Source: Streptomyces sp. NRRL S-118
Lineage (GTDB): Bacteria; Actinomycetota; Actinomycetes; Streptomycetales; Streptomycetaceae
Assembly (NCBI RefSeq): GCF_000716335.1
Contig: NZ_KL591007.1
Span: 435-64,434 of the forward strand
Direction: 5' to 3'
Length of the DNA stretch: 64,000 bases
This document shows positions 54,326-62,685 of this stretch, piece after piece (position 1 is the stretch's first letter; the number at the start of each line of letters is the position of its first letter). A model generated the notes under the pieces. The model was not told the DNA's origin. It saw only the letters and a list, made by a program, of their open reading frames with translations, and did not search any database. Made by a program: the position numbers and the translations under genes.

Positions 54326-55720
54326 GTGCGCATCGTCACGGCCACCGCCGTCGTCCTGGCCCTCGTCGGCGCAGCCGCGCCGGCCGCCACCGCCCACCAG
54401 CCGGCCACCGACGGAATCTGGCGCACCGACGGCTACGGCACCGTGCTGTCCATCCGGAACGGAACCCTCCAGGAGTACCAGATCACCGCCGTCAGCTGCA
54501 TCGCGGGCGACACCGCGCAGCGGACCGGCCCCGGCGCCTACACCGCGCCTGGAGGCACCGTCCTCACCGTGCGCACCCGCGGGGACCGCGACCGCGCTTC
54601 CGTACGGCTGGACGGCGACGTCGGCGAACGGAACCTGCGCCGGATGACGGAACTACCCGACGCCTGCAGGCGTCCCGCCCCCGGGGGCCCGCTCGCCTCC
54701 TTCGACGTCTTCTGGCAGTCCTTCGAGGAGAACTACCCCTTCTTCGCCGCCAAGGGCATCGACTGGCACGCCGTACGCGACCGCTACCGGCCCACCGTCC
54801 ACGAAGGGACGACCCCGGACGAACTCTTCGCCGTCTTCAGCAGGATGGTCGAGCCGCTCCACGACGCCCACGTCGCCGTCCGGGACGCCGACGGCGACGG
54901 CGACGGCGACCCCGACCGGGCCTTCGCGCAGGTCCGCCCAGGCACCGTCCGGCCCGACGGGAAGCTCGACGCCAAGGTCAAGAAGTTCGTCGTGGAGCGC
55001 GACCTCAAGAACGCCCGGACCCTCCAGGACTTCGCCGCCGGGCGGATCACCTACGCCGACCTCCCCGGCGGGCAGGGCTACCTGCGGATCTCCGGCTTCG
55101 GCGGCTACGCGGGCGGCGAGGCCTCCTACGCCGCCGAGCTGGCCGAGCTCGACAAGGCGCTCGACACGGTCCTCGACCAGGAGCGCACCCGGCACCTGAA
55201 GGGCCTGGTCATCGACCTGCGGATCAACGGCGGCGGCTCCGACGCCATGGGGCTCCACATCGCCGGGCGGCTGACCGACACCCCCTACCTCGCCTACTCC
55301 AAGCGGGCTCGCAACGATCCCGCGGACCCCACCCGGCACACGCGCCCCCAGCCCCTGTACGTCACGCCCGCCCAGGGCCCCCGCTACACCGGACCGGTCG
55401 CCGTGCTGACCGGCGGCTCGACCGTCAGCGCGGGAGAGACCTTCACCCAGGCCCTCATGGACCGGCCCGGCCGGACCGTGCGGATCGGGCAGCCCACGCA
55501 GGGCGTCTTCTCGGACGTCATGGTGCGCAAGCTCCCCAACGGCATGTCGGTCTGGCTGCCGAACGAGGAGCTGCTGAGCCGGTCGGGCAGGACCTTCGAC
55601 GGCGCGGGCATTCCGCCGCACCTCACCGAGCCGGTCTTCACCGCGGAGGAGTTCGACCAGAACAAGGACTCGGCCTTCGACCGGGCCGTGAAGGTCCTGC
55701 GGGACCGGGCGGCGTCTTGA
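54326..55720 (+). CDS. Secreted S41-family peptidase
   Basis: This 464-aa protein has a signal peptide (IVTATAVVLALVGAAAPAATA). An N-terminal beta domain and helical region lead to a C-terminal S41 (Tsp/tricorn-core-like) fold: VIDLRINGGGSDAMGLHIAG and the nucleophile region LTGGSTVSAGETFTQALM, followed by GQPTQGVFSDVM. It is probably exported and cleaves C-termini of unfolded or surface proteins. The GTG start gives a proper signal peptide. No PDZ domain is obvious. Confidence 0.82.
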   Translation: MRIVTATAVVLALVGAAAPAATAHQPATDGIWRTDGYGTVLSIRNGTLQEYQITAVSCIAGDTAQRTGPGAYTAPGGTVLTVRTRGDRDRASVRLDGDVGERNLRRMTELPDACRRPAPGGPLASFDVFWQSFEENYPFFAAKGIDWHAVRDRYRPTVHEGTTPDELFAVFSRMVEPLHDAHVAVRDADGDGDGDPDRAFAQVRPGTVRPDGKLDAKVKKFVVERDLKNARTLQDFAAGRITYADLPGGQGYLRISGFGGYAGGEASYAAELAELDKALDTVLDQERTRHLKGLVIDLRINGGGSDAMGLHIAGRLTDTPYLAYSKRARNDPADPTRHTRPQPLYVTPAQGPRYTGPVAVLTGGSTVSAGETFTQALMDRPGRTVRIGQPTQGVFSDVMVRKLPNGMSVWLPNEELLSRSGRTFDGAGIPPHLTEPVFTAEEFDQNKDSAFDRAVKVLRDRAAS

Positions 55721-55815
55721 ATGATCATCGCTGGTGGATCATGTCGCCCCGTCCTTCGAAGCAGCCGTCACCCTCGCCTCACTCCTGATGGGGGCGTGAC
55801 ATTCGACGACAGAAC

Positions 55816-58026
55816 CTAGGGCACGAGTTCCCCGTCCTCGCTCGTGCGCTGACCGGCGATCCTCGCACGGGTCGTGGCGCGGGCCTCGGGGGTTTCGATG
55901 CTGATCCGCGGCAGGATCCGGTCCAGCCAGCGCGGCAGCCACCAGTTGGCGCCGCCGAGCAGGTGCATCAGGGCGGGCACGAGCAGCGTCCGCAGGACGA
56001 AGGCGTCGAGGGCGACGGCGGCCGCCAGACCGATGCCGAACATCGCGATGACCCGGTCGCCGGACAGGACGAACGCCAGGAAGACGGCGATCATGATGAC
56101 GGCGGCGGAGTTGATCACACGGCTGGTCTCGGCGAGGCCGACCCGGACAGCCCGCCGGTTGTCGCCGGTTTCCAGCCACTCCTCGTACATCCGGCTGACC
56201 AGGAAGACCTGGTAGTCCATGGACAGGCCGAACAGCACGGAGACGGCGATCACCGGGAGGAAGGGTTCGATGGGCCCGGCCCGGCCGAGGCCGAGCAGTT
56301 CGCTGCCCCAGCCCCACTGGAAGACCGCGACGACGATGCCGAAGGCGGCGGCGACGGCGGCGACGTTCATCGCGGCGGCCTTGAGCGGGATGCCGATCGA
56401 GCGGAAGGCGAGCAGGAGCAGCAGGCATCCGAGGGCGATGACGACGCCGACGAAGAGGGGCAGCTTGCCGATGATGACCTGGGCGAAGTCGTCGTAGCCG
56501 GCCGTGACGCCGCCGACGTGCACCTCCAGGGAGGTGCCGTGCCCGGCGCGCGGCAGGACGTCGTCGCGCAGCCGGTCGACGAGGTCGCTGGTCTGCTGGG
56601 ACTGGGGTGCGGAGTCGGGGACGACGGTGAGGACGGCCGTGTCGCCGCTCGCGTTGTAGGCGACCGGGCTGACCGTCTCCACGCCCGGGGTGTCGCGCAG
56701 CGCCTCGGGCAGGGCGGTGAGGGCGAGCCGGTCGTCGGCGCCGTCGAGCTCGGCGACCAGGGTGAGGGGGCCGTTGACCCCGGGGCCGAAGCCGTCCGCG
56801 AGGAGGTCGTACGCCTTGCGGGTGGTCGTGGTGGCTGGATGGTTGCCCTGGTCGGAGGTACCGAGGTGCAGGCCGAGCGTGGGCAGGGCCAGGACCAGCA
56901 TGACGACGGCGGCGATGCCGCCGAGGAGCTTGGGGTGGCGTTCGACGAAGGCGGACCAGCGGGCGGCGAAGCCGGTCGGCGGTTCGGGCTGCGGGCCGTG
57001 CTCGGCGAGCTTGCGGCGCTCGCGGCGGGACAGGGCGCGCATCCCGATGAAGGACAGCAGTGCGGGCAGCAGCGTGACGGACGCGGCGACGGTCAGGACG
57101 ACGGTGAGCGAGGCGGCGATGGCGACGCCGTTGAGGAAGCCGAGCCGCAGGATGAGCATGCCGAGCAGGGCGATGCAGACGGTGGCTCCGGCGAAGACGA
57201 CCGCCCGGCCGGTGGTGGCGACGGCGTTCCGGGCGGCTTCGGCGACGGGCAGACCGCGTTTGAGGTTCTTGCGGTGCCGGGTGACGATGAAGAGCGCGTA
57301 GTCGATGCCGACGCCCAGTCCGACGAGCATGCCCAGCATGGGCGCGAAGTCGGCGACCGTCATGGCGTGGCCGAGCAGCACGATGCCCGCGTACGCGGTG
57401 CCGACGCCGACGAGGGCGGTGGCGATCGGCAGCAGGCTGGCGGCGAGCGAGCCGAAGGCCAGGAAGAGGACGACGGCGGCGACGGCCACGCCGACGATCT
57501 CGGCGGTGTGCGAGGCGGGCGCCTCGGTGAGGGCGATGGCACTGCCCCCGAGCTCCACCTGGACGCCGTCGCCGGCGGCCTGGCGCGCGGTGTCGACGAC
57601 GGCCCGGGCCTCACCCTCGGTGATGTCCTCGGCCGGCTTGTCGAAAGTCACGGTGGCGTAGGCGGTCCGGCCGTCCTCGCTGATCCCGCCGGCGCCCTCG
57701 TCGTCGTACGGACTGATCACGGCGGCGATGCCGGGCAGCTCGGCGACCTCGTCCAGCATGCCGGTGACGCGCTCCTCGACACCGGTGGCGCGGACACTGC
57801 CGCGGTCGGTGTGCCAGACGATGGTGTTGCTGTCCCCGCCGGTGCCCCGGAAGCCTTCCTCGAGGAGGGAGGCGGCCCGCCCCGACTCGGTGCCGGAGAC
57901 CCCGTAGTCATTGGAGTACGCGGGGCCGGCGATGCTCGCGGCCGCCGAGACGCCGCCGAAGGCGAGAAGCCAGAGCAGGACGGCGACGAGGCGATGATCG
58001 ATGCACCACCGGGCGAGGGCTGCCAA
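55816..58026 (-). CDS. MMPL/RND-family transporter
   Basis: This 736-aa protein has the MMPL layout: TM1, a ~150-residue extracytoplasmic domain, TM2-6 (ATALVGVGTAYAGIVLLGHA; MLGMLVGLGVGIDYALFIVT), a second external domain, and TM7-12 (VIAVSVLFGLSMDYQVFLVS). The proton-relay GIDYALFIVTR and MDYQVFLVSR motifs are present. It exports lipids, drugs or siderophores by proton motive force. A TTG start at 58026, with GGGAG upstream, is preferred; an ATG at 58083 would begin inside a palindrome. Confidence 0.85.
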   Translation of the reverse strand: MAALARWCIDHRLVAVLLWLLAFGGVSAAASIAGPAYSNDYGVSGTESGRAASLLEEGFRGTGGDSNTIVWHTDRGSVRATGVEERVTGMLDEVAELPGIAAVISPYDDEGAGGISEDGRTAYATVTFDKPAEDITEGEARAVVDTARQAAGDGVQVELGGSAIALTEAPASHTAEIVGVAVAAVVLFLAFGSLAASLLPIATALVGVGTAYAGIVLLGHAMTVADFAPMLGMLVGLGVGIDYALFIVTRHRKNLKRGLPVAEAARNAVATTGRAVVFAGATVCIALLGMLILRLGFLNGVAIAASLTVVLTVAASVTLLPALLSFIGMRALSRRERRKLAEHGPQPEPPTGFAARWSAFVERHPKLLGGIAAVVMLVLALPTLGLHLGTSDQGNHPATTTTRKAYDLLADGFGPGVNGPLTLVAELDGADDRLALTALPEALRDTPGVETVSPVAYNASGDTAVLTVVPDSAPQSQQTSDLVDRLRDDVLPRAGHGTSLEVHVGGVTAGYDDFAQVIIGKLPLFVGVVIALGCLLLLLAFRSIGIPLKAAAMNVAAVAAAFGIVVAVFQWGWGSELLGLGRAGPIEPFLPVIAVSVLFGLSMDYQVFLVSRMYEEWLETGDNRRAVRVGLAETSRVINSAAVIMIAVFLAFVLSGDRVIAMFGIGLAAAVALDAFVLRTLLVPALMHLLGGANWWLPRWLDRILPRISIETPEARATTRARIAGQRTSEDGELVP

Positions 58027-58052
58027 CGGGTTGCTCCCTGTGGTTCGTGCCC

Positions 58053-58076
58053 CTATATCGGGGATTGCCCGTATAG
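58053..58076. promoter_or_regulatory. Candidate operator of the MMPL gene
   Basis: CTATATCGGG-GATTG-CCCGTATAG is an inverted repeat with one bulged base, just upstream of the preferred TTG start. AT-rich ends are unusual here. A TetR-type repressor site is likely; no regulator gene is adjacent. Confidence 0.5.
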
Positions 58077-58205
58077 AACACATGAATTTCGTACGGTCAC
58101 TCTGGCAGCCTAAAGTGATCGTTTGCCCTTTTCGTGGCCTTACTCACAGCGATACGCGCCGGTGAGGGGCTGTGAGAAAGGCCACGCCCGGTGAGGTGTC
58201 CGGCC

Positions 58206-58376
58206 GGAGACACCCGGACAGCCGTTCTCGATGCGCCCCATGAGGCGGCGGCGGAAGCCCTCCGGGCCGGTGACCTCGACGTCGCACCGGTCGTGTGCGT
58301 CGGCGGCGGAGTGCACGACGGTACGGGTCCGGCCGGGCTCGGCGGTGATCGTCCGGGTCCGGTGCCCCGGGTTCGC
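58206..58376 (-). pseudogene. Remnant of a phospholipase C C-terminal domain
   Basis: One frame reads RTRTITAEPGRTRTVVHSAA, DAHDRCDVEVTGPEGFRRRL and MGRIENGCPGVS. This resembles the last repeat domain (DUF756) of bacterial phosphocholine-type phospholipase C, which typically has ...YDLTVTG..GFRRRLAGRVETG at its end. Nothing upstream resembles the catalytic domain. The call is motif-based and tentative. It occupies part of the 58084-58589 gap. Confidence 0.5.
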
Positions 58377-58520
58377 CTCGTCGACGTGCCCGACGGCCGG
58401 ACGGTCGCACGCGTCATCGGGCCCGGTCGGCACCGTGCCGCAACCGGTCCGCACCGGACAGGCATGATCGACGGGACTCGGGGCAGAAGCACCGCACCCC
58501 CCACGGGACAGTCCGGTCCC

Positions 58521-58567
58521 GTGCATGGCCTTGCCGCCCCCACTGCGGGGGCGGCAAGGCCATGCAC
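58521..58567. terminator. Very strong hairpin downstream of ppk2
   Basis: A perfect 21-bp stem (58521-58541 with 58547-58567) and a 5-nt loop lie 22 bp past the ppk2 stop. It would terminate transcription in both directions. Confidence 0.9.
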
Positions 58568-58589
58568 CAAGCGTCCGCGGGGGTGCCCC

Positions 58590-59537
58590 CTACGTGCGGG
58601 GGTGCTCCCCCGGGCCGGTGATGTTGTCCGCCAGCGGGGTGGGCGACAGGACGCTGTCCTCCTCACCCGGTTCGAGCAGGGTCTGCGCGGCCCCGACGAT
58701 CAGCGGGTCCGGAGTGCCGACCGCCTCGGGGTCCTTCCGGTCGTAGTCGATGCGCCACAGCAGGTGCCGCATGGCCTCCAGACGGCCGCGGCGCTTGTCA
58801 TTGTTCTTGACGACCGTCCACGGCGCCTCCGTCGTGTCGGTCGCCCGGAACATGGCGACCTTCGCCGTGGTGTACTCGTCCCAGCGGTCGAGGGACGACA
58901 GGTCGGTCGGGGAGAGTTTCCACTGCCGGACGGGATCCACCTGACGGATCGCGAACCGCGTGCGCTGTTCCGACCGGGAAACCGAGAACCAGAATTTGAC
59001 GAGGACAATCCCGTCCTCGACCAGCATCCGCTCGAATTGCGGGCATTGCCGCAGGAACAGTTCGTACTCGTCCTGCGAGCAAAATCCCATCACCTTTTCC
59101 ACTCCGGCCCGGTTGTACCAGGACCGGTCGAAGAAGACGATCTCACCGGGGGCGGGCAGGTGGGCGATGTAACGCTGGAAATACCACTGCCCGGATTCCC
59201 GCTCGGTGGGCTTGTCCAGCGCGACGACCCGGGCGCCGCGGGGATTCAGGCGTTCCATGAACCGTTGTATGGTCCCGCCCTTGCCCGCGGCGTCCCGGCC
59301 CTCGCAGACCACGACGAGCCGTCCACCGGTGTCCTTGATCCACCGCTGGAGCTTCAGCAGCTCGATCTGCAGCACGCGCTTGGTGCGTTCGTACTCACCG
59401 CGCCGCACCTTGCGGTCGTACGGGTAGTTCTCCTGCCACGTGCGCAGGGGCATGCCCTGCCCGTCCAGCAGGATCGGCTGCTCGGGCCGGCTGTCGTCAA
59501 CGGTCAGCCCGCCCAGCAGCTCCTTGTCCGGGTCCAC
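58590..59537 (-). CDS. ppk2: Polyphosphate kinase 2
   Basis: This 315-aa PPK2 enzyme moves phosphate between polyphosphate and nucleotides (usually to GDP/ADP). P-loop CEGRDAAGKGGTI and lid/Walker B VFFDRSWYNRAGVEKVMGF are intact, with the conserved KFWFSVSRSEQRTRF after them. The GTG start at 59537 gives normal length. A small hydrophobic-protein gene lies 10 bp upstream in the same direction. Confidence 0.92.
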   Translation of the reverse strand: MDPDKELLGGLTVDDSRPEQPILLDGQGMPLRTWQENYPYDRKVRRGEYERTKRVLQIELLKLQRWIKDTGGRLVVVCEGRDAAGKGGTIQRFMERLNPRGARVVALDKPTERESGQWYFQRYIAHLPAPGEIVFFDRSWYNRAGVEKVMGFCSQDEYELFLRQCPQFERMLVEDGIVLVKFWFSVSRSEQRTRFAIRQVDPVRQWKLSPTDLSSLDRWDEYTTAKVAMFRATDTTEAPWTVVKNNDKRRGRLEAMRHLLWRIDYDRKDPEAVGTPDPLIVGAAQTLLEPGEEDSVLSPTPLADNITGPGEHPRT

Positions 59538-59547
59538 CGGTACTCGC

Positions 59548-59718
59548 CTACCAGCGGTACCAGCGGCCGCGTGTCCCACTGGGACCTGCGGAGCGCATGA
59601 CGAAGCCGAGCAGCCAGACCACCAGGACGATGACGGCGATCCACCACAGAGCCTTCAGGGCGAAACCCGCACCGAAGAGGATCAGGGCGAGCAGAAGAAC
59701 GAGAAGCAAAGGGACCAT
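59548..59718 (-). CDS. Small hydrophobic membrane protein (56 aa)
   Basis: The product MVPLLLVLLLALILFGAGFA... has two membrane helices (~2-20 and ~24-42) and a short basic tail ending in GRWYRW. GGAGG lies 9 nt before the ATG. It matches the widespread short 'hydrophobic protein' of Streptomyces by composition. It is likely co-transcribed with ppk2. Function unknown. Confidence 0.7.
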   Translation of the reverse strand: MVPLLLVLLLALILFGAGFALKALWWIAVIVLVVWLLGFVMRSAGPSGTRGRWYRW

Positions 59719-59826
59719 TGTTTTCCACCTCCGATCCGCCGTATGCCCCGCCTTTCGGGTGACACACCTTCCGTGGCCGATTCCGTGCGGGTGTGCGGTG
59801 AAGGCGTCCCTTCGGGTGACGGATGC

Positions 59827-59851
59827 GTTTGCCGGACGCGCGGCCGGTTAC
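59827..59851 (+). promoter_or_regulatory. Candidate SigB-type stress promoter of csbD
   Basis: GTTT (59827-59830), 15 bp, GGTTAC (59846-59851) resembles the SigB-family pattern GTTT-N14-16-GGGTAY seen in Streptomyces stress genes, with one deviation (GGT for GGG). It lies 40 bp before a csbD gene, a classic general-stress target. Confidence 0.45.
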
Positions 59852-59891
59852 GCGGAAGGTTGTCGTTGTTCCCGTCGAAGGAGTGATCCTC

Positions 59892-60065
59892 GTGTCGGCA
59901 AACGAAAAGGCCAAGGCGAAGACCGAGCAGGCCAAGGGCAAGCTGAAGGAGGCCGCGGGCCGGGCGTCGGGCAATGAGGAACTGGCGACGGAAGGCCGGG
60001 CCGAGCAGGCCCGCGGCGACGTCCGGCAGGCGAAGGAGAAGGGCAAGGACGCCTTCAAGCGGTAG
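59892..60065 (+). CDS. CsbD-family stress protein
   Basis: This 57-aa, highly charged, Lys/Glu/Ala-rich protein carries the CsbD motif KAKTEQAKGKLKEAAGRASG, then LATEGRAEQARGDVRQAKEK. CsbD is a sigma-B general-stress protein in Bacillus with unknown activity. The GTG start at 59892 follows AAGGAG. Confidence 0.88.
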   Translation: MSANEKAKAKTEQAKGKLKEAAGRASGNEELATEGRAEQARGDVRQAKEKGKDAFKR

Positions 60066-60083
60066 GCGGAAGCTCGCTCTTCC

Positions 60084-60119
60084 GGGGGCCGTTCCGGCAT
60101 GGATGCCGGGACGGCCCCC
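60084..60119. terminator. Terminator of csbD
   Basis: 16-nt arms (60084-60099, 60104-60119) pair fully with one G-U around a TGGA loop. Confidence 0.85.
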
Positions 60120-60315
60120 TCGCGTGCGCGGCCCCGCCCTTCCGGCACGGCCCCCGGGCCGGGAAAGGGGGCCCGTCGCGCTCGGCCGGCGCTGCCGGAA
60201 CGATTCGCCCGGCCCGGGAACCCGGGCCCCCTCGCCCTCGGCCCGCCCTTCCGGCACGGGTTCACCCCGGGATTTCGGCGGGGCCGGGAAGCTGCGACCC
60301 CGAACCGCGCGCGGC

Positions 60316-60455
60316 CATGACGGTGCGAGGTGGGCCAGGCGTCGGCCCAGACCCTTGGGCAGCGTCGACGTCGAGCTGGTGGACACCTGGAGTGGTTGGG
60401 CCGCGCAGGTGACTACACCTCGGCTCCTCGCAGTGGAGCGAGTCGCACCGTCATG
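60316..60455. repeat. 13-bp inverted repeats bounding a 140-bp segment
   Basis: CATGACGGTGCGA (60316-60328) and its exact complement TCGCACCGTCATG (60443-60455) enclose 114 bp. No gene was recognised in 60120-60522, which also contains a dispersed 17-bp repeat (CCGCCCTTCCGGCACGG near 60134 and 60244). It may be a small non-autonomous element or an RNA; neither is shown. Confidence 0.55.
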
Positions 60456-60522
60456 ACCCCGTTCGTCAGGTGAGTCAGCCCCCGTAGTGAGTACGGTTGG
60501 GGGCCGGCTCACCCGTACCGAC

Positions 60523-61074
60523 TCAGACGTGCCCGAAGAAGAGGCTGCCCGGCGCGTCAGGGTTGCCCGAGAGGTAGTGCTCACGCTGCGCACGGATGAA
60601 CTCCTGACGGGAGATCACCCCGTCCCCGTCGGTGTCCAGCTTGGAGAACATGGACATCGCTTCGGGCGAGTCGCTCCTCCACACGTCCTTGAGGAAGCGG
60701 GTGAACTCGGCCTTGCTGATCTCGTTGTCGCCGTCGACGTCGATGACGTCGAAGATCACATGACCACTGCCCTCGACCATGTTGAGCCGGCTGGTGTCGA
60801 CGCTCGCGAGGTACTGAGCGGTGACGAACTGGTCCTTCGTGAGCCGGTTCTCCTGTGCGCCGATGTGACGAAGCAGCTCCAGCCAGTACGTCTGGACGAA
60901 GGCGTGGAGCGCCCTGGCCCGACGGTCGTCCTTGCCGAGCTTGTAGGCCTCCAGGAGGCGGTCGGCGAGCTTCTGGTAGTCCGACCCGTCGACATAGCCG
61001 TCGTTGTTGCCATCCAGCGCTTCGAACGTACGTTCGAGCTTGGTGGTGATGAAGTCCTGCGCCGCAATAGTCAT
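60523..61074 (-). CDS. EF-hand calcium-binding protein (calerythrin-like)
   Basis: This 183-aa protein has three canonical EF-hand loops: DGNNDGYVDGSDY (~21-33), DVDGDNEISKAEF (~115-127) and DTDGDGVISRQEF (~149-161), plus a degenerate fourth, as in calerythrin and Streptomyces CabD-type proteins. It is a cytosolic Ca2+ buffer or sensor. ATG at 61074 follows AAGGGA. Confidence 0.92.
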   Translation of the reverse strand: MTIAAQDFITTKLERTFEALDGNNDGYVDGSDYQKLADRLLEAYKLGKDDRRARALHAFVQTYWLELLRHIGAQENRLTKDQFVTAQYLASVDTSRLNMVEGSGHVIFDVIDVDGDNEISKAEFTRFLKDVWRSDSPEAMSMFSKLDTDGDGVISRQEFIRAQREHYLSGNPDAPGSLFFGHV

Positions 61075-61517
61075 ACTGCGTCCCTTTGGCGTGCGTGTGG
61101 GAGAGATTGGCATGTTGATCATCACTGGGCCCCTCGTGAGGCCGCAACACATCGAGCCCGCCCTTCATCCCTTCGGGCGACCGTGCCCCCCTCACTGTGG
61201 CCCTGTTGGTGGATGTTGGCGGCGTGAGGGGGAACCCGATGCCAGCAGGGTGAGGGCTGTGCGTCGGCGCCGTGCTTCGCCGCCTGCGCGTTCCTGTCGC
61301 GAACGCCGCCCGGGTACCCCTGCTCGGGTTCGCGGAGAGGTCTCCAGGGACTGCCCGTCACTACCGTGTTGCGGCGACGGACACGGCGTGCCGAGAGGCG
61401 ATGCACCGGATCTCCGTGCAAGGCGTCGTCATGGCAGAGCGAGTGAGACGGCTCGCCGGCCGGTCACTGGGCGCGGCGCCTCCGCCCCTGTGTCCTGAAC
61501 TGGAGTGAGCGCGTGTT
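61075..61517. other. Stretch with no recognised gene
   Basis: About 440 bp between the EF-hand gene and the SDR relic. Several short open frames exist on both strands, but none shows a family match, good ribosome site and sensible composition together. It probably holds the EF-hand promoter and further decayed sequence. Confidence 0.5.
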
Positions 61518-61838
61518 GAAGCCGTCGGGTCCGACGCCCCTCCGGCGGGCCGGGTCGTGCTGATCACAGGAGCCTCGTCCGGACTGGGGGAAGCCTGCGC
61601 GCTCCACCTGTCCGGGTGGGCTTCCATGTCATCGCAGGGGTACGACGCCCCGAGGACGGGGAGCGGTTGCGCGTTGCCGCCATGGGGCGGCGGACCCCGC
61701 TGGTCGTCGACGTGACGGACAGAAGTCGGTTCAGGCAGCCGTGCACGAGGTCACGGACCTGGCCGGTGACGCCGGACCGTGGAGGCTGGTCAACAACGCG
61801 GGCATCGCCGTCACGGCCCCGCTGGAGTGCGAGCAGGT
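61518..61838 (+). pseudogene. Short-chain dehydrogenase relic (frameshifted, 3' cut by IS fragment)
   Basis: Spliced across frames, the reading is VVLITGASSGLGEACALHLS (first frame), GFHVIAGVRRPEDGERLRVA and TPLVVDVTDRSRF (second), then AVHEVTDLAGDAGPW and RLVNNAGIAVTAPLECEQ (third). These are the classical SDR TGxxxGxG, cofactor and NNAG motifs in order. Two frameshifts (~61612, ~61735) and an abrupt end at the transposase fragment show that it is dead. Confidence 0.78.
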
Positions 61839-61955
61839 GCGGTACTTCCATGCGATGGCTTCCAGGGTTCGGCGGTGGCCGGCCCATCGCCGCCCACGGA
61901 CCGGATCGGCCGGCATCAGCGGCTCGATCCGGTCCCGCATCGCATCAGTGATCAC
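61836..61955 (-). mobile_element. IS5-type transposase N-terminal fragment
   Basis: The 40 codons VITDAMRDRIEPLMPADPVR...RRTLEAIAWKYRT match the start of IS5-family (DUF4096-type) transposases. The frame then runs straight into reversed SDR sequence. The rest of the element and its far end are missing, so it is a relic of an insertion plus deletion. Confidence 0.75.
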
Positions 61956-61979
61956 TGATCGGACGGACCTGTCCGATCA
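61956..61979. repeat. 9-bp inverted repeat near the IS fragment
   Basis: TGATCGGAC-GGACCT-GTCCGATCA adjoins the transposase start and lies just past the SRPBCC stop. It may be an IS end or the SRPBCC terminator. Confidence 0.55.
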
Positions 61980-61992
61980 ACCGACCAGCCGA

Positions 61993-62544
61993 TCAAAGAG
62001 ACACGCTCTGGCCCTCGGCGGTCTCCGCCAGCGCCTTGATGCCCCGTAGCGACGCCTCGATGTTCGCCCGGAGCTCCTCCAGGCGGGAGGACACGATCTG
62101 CTCCTCCCGGTCCGGCATCCGGTCTATGGCCAGGCTGACCCCGGAACGCGCCGGCCCCAGCCGGGCCGACTGGTGCAGCCGGGTGCCTCCGGCCTCGGGG
62201 CTCAGGGTGAAGCGCCACGTGGCCAGGGGCCGGTCGAAGTCCGGGGCGCCGCCCCCGAAGACGCCGTCCGGATCCACCACGGCCCAGCCGAACACCCGCT
62301 GCTCCCGCAGCTCCACCACGCGGGACATCGTCCGCCACTCGCCGAGCAGGGGGTGGCGGTTGTGCCCGACGAAGGTCTCCCCGAGCGCCGGAGCAGTCGT
62401 CGCCGCGTCCGTCCACTCCGCACGCTGCAGTTCGGGGCTCAGCCTGGCCGGCAGCTGAATGTCGGTCACCAGCTCCCAGACCCGCTGCGGTGGCGCCCCC
62501 ACGTGGACGTCGCACTCGACCCGGGGCCCATCTGCGTAACGCAT
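61993..62544 (-). CDS. SRPBCC-family (polyketide cyclase/dehydrase-like) protein
   Basis: This 183-aa START/Bet v1-fold protein reads CDVHVGAPPQRVWELVTDIQ, RVVELREQRVFGWAVVDPDG, WRFTLSPEAGGTRLHQSARL. Members bind hydrophobic ligands or act as cyclases; the ligand is unknown. GAGGAGG lies 5 nt before the ATG. Confidence 0.83.
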   Translation of the reverse strand: MRYADGPRVECDVHVGAPPQRVWELVTDIQLPARLSPELQRAEWTDAATTAPALGETFVGHNRHPLLGEWRTMSRVVELREQRVFGWAVVDPDGVFGGGAPDFDRPLATWRFTLSPEAGGTRLHQSARLGPARSGVSLAIDRMPDREEQIVSSRLEELRANIEASLRGIKALAETAEGQSVSL

Positions 62545-62640
62545 GTGTCCTCCTCAGTGGTGATCCTCCGCGCAACAGCACGTCGGCGGATCATCATCCC
62601 GGACCGGCCGGCGCGCGGGCACCGTTCGCCGGATACGACT

Positions 62641-62675
62641 CGGCCCCCGTGCTCCGCGAGGGAGCACGGGGGCCG
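62641..62675. terminator. Terminator of gatB
   Basis: A perfect 15-bp stem (62641-62655 with 62661-62675) and a 5-nt loop lie just past the gatB stop. Confidence 0.85.
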
Positions 62676-62685
62676 GTGAGGTGGG

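Noticed and set aside
55735..55797. Short frame ending FEAAVTLASLLMGA, possibly an IS transposase tail
   Set aside because: Too short and not specific enough; no inverted repeats or other transposase motifs were found around it.
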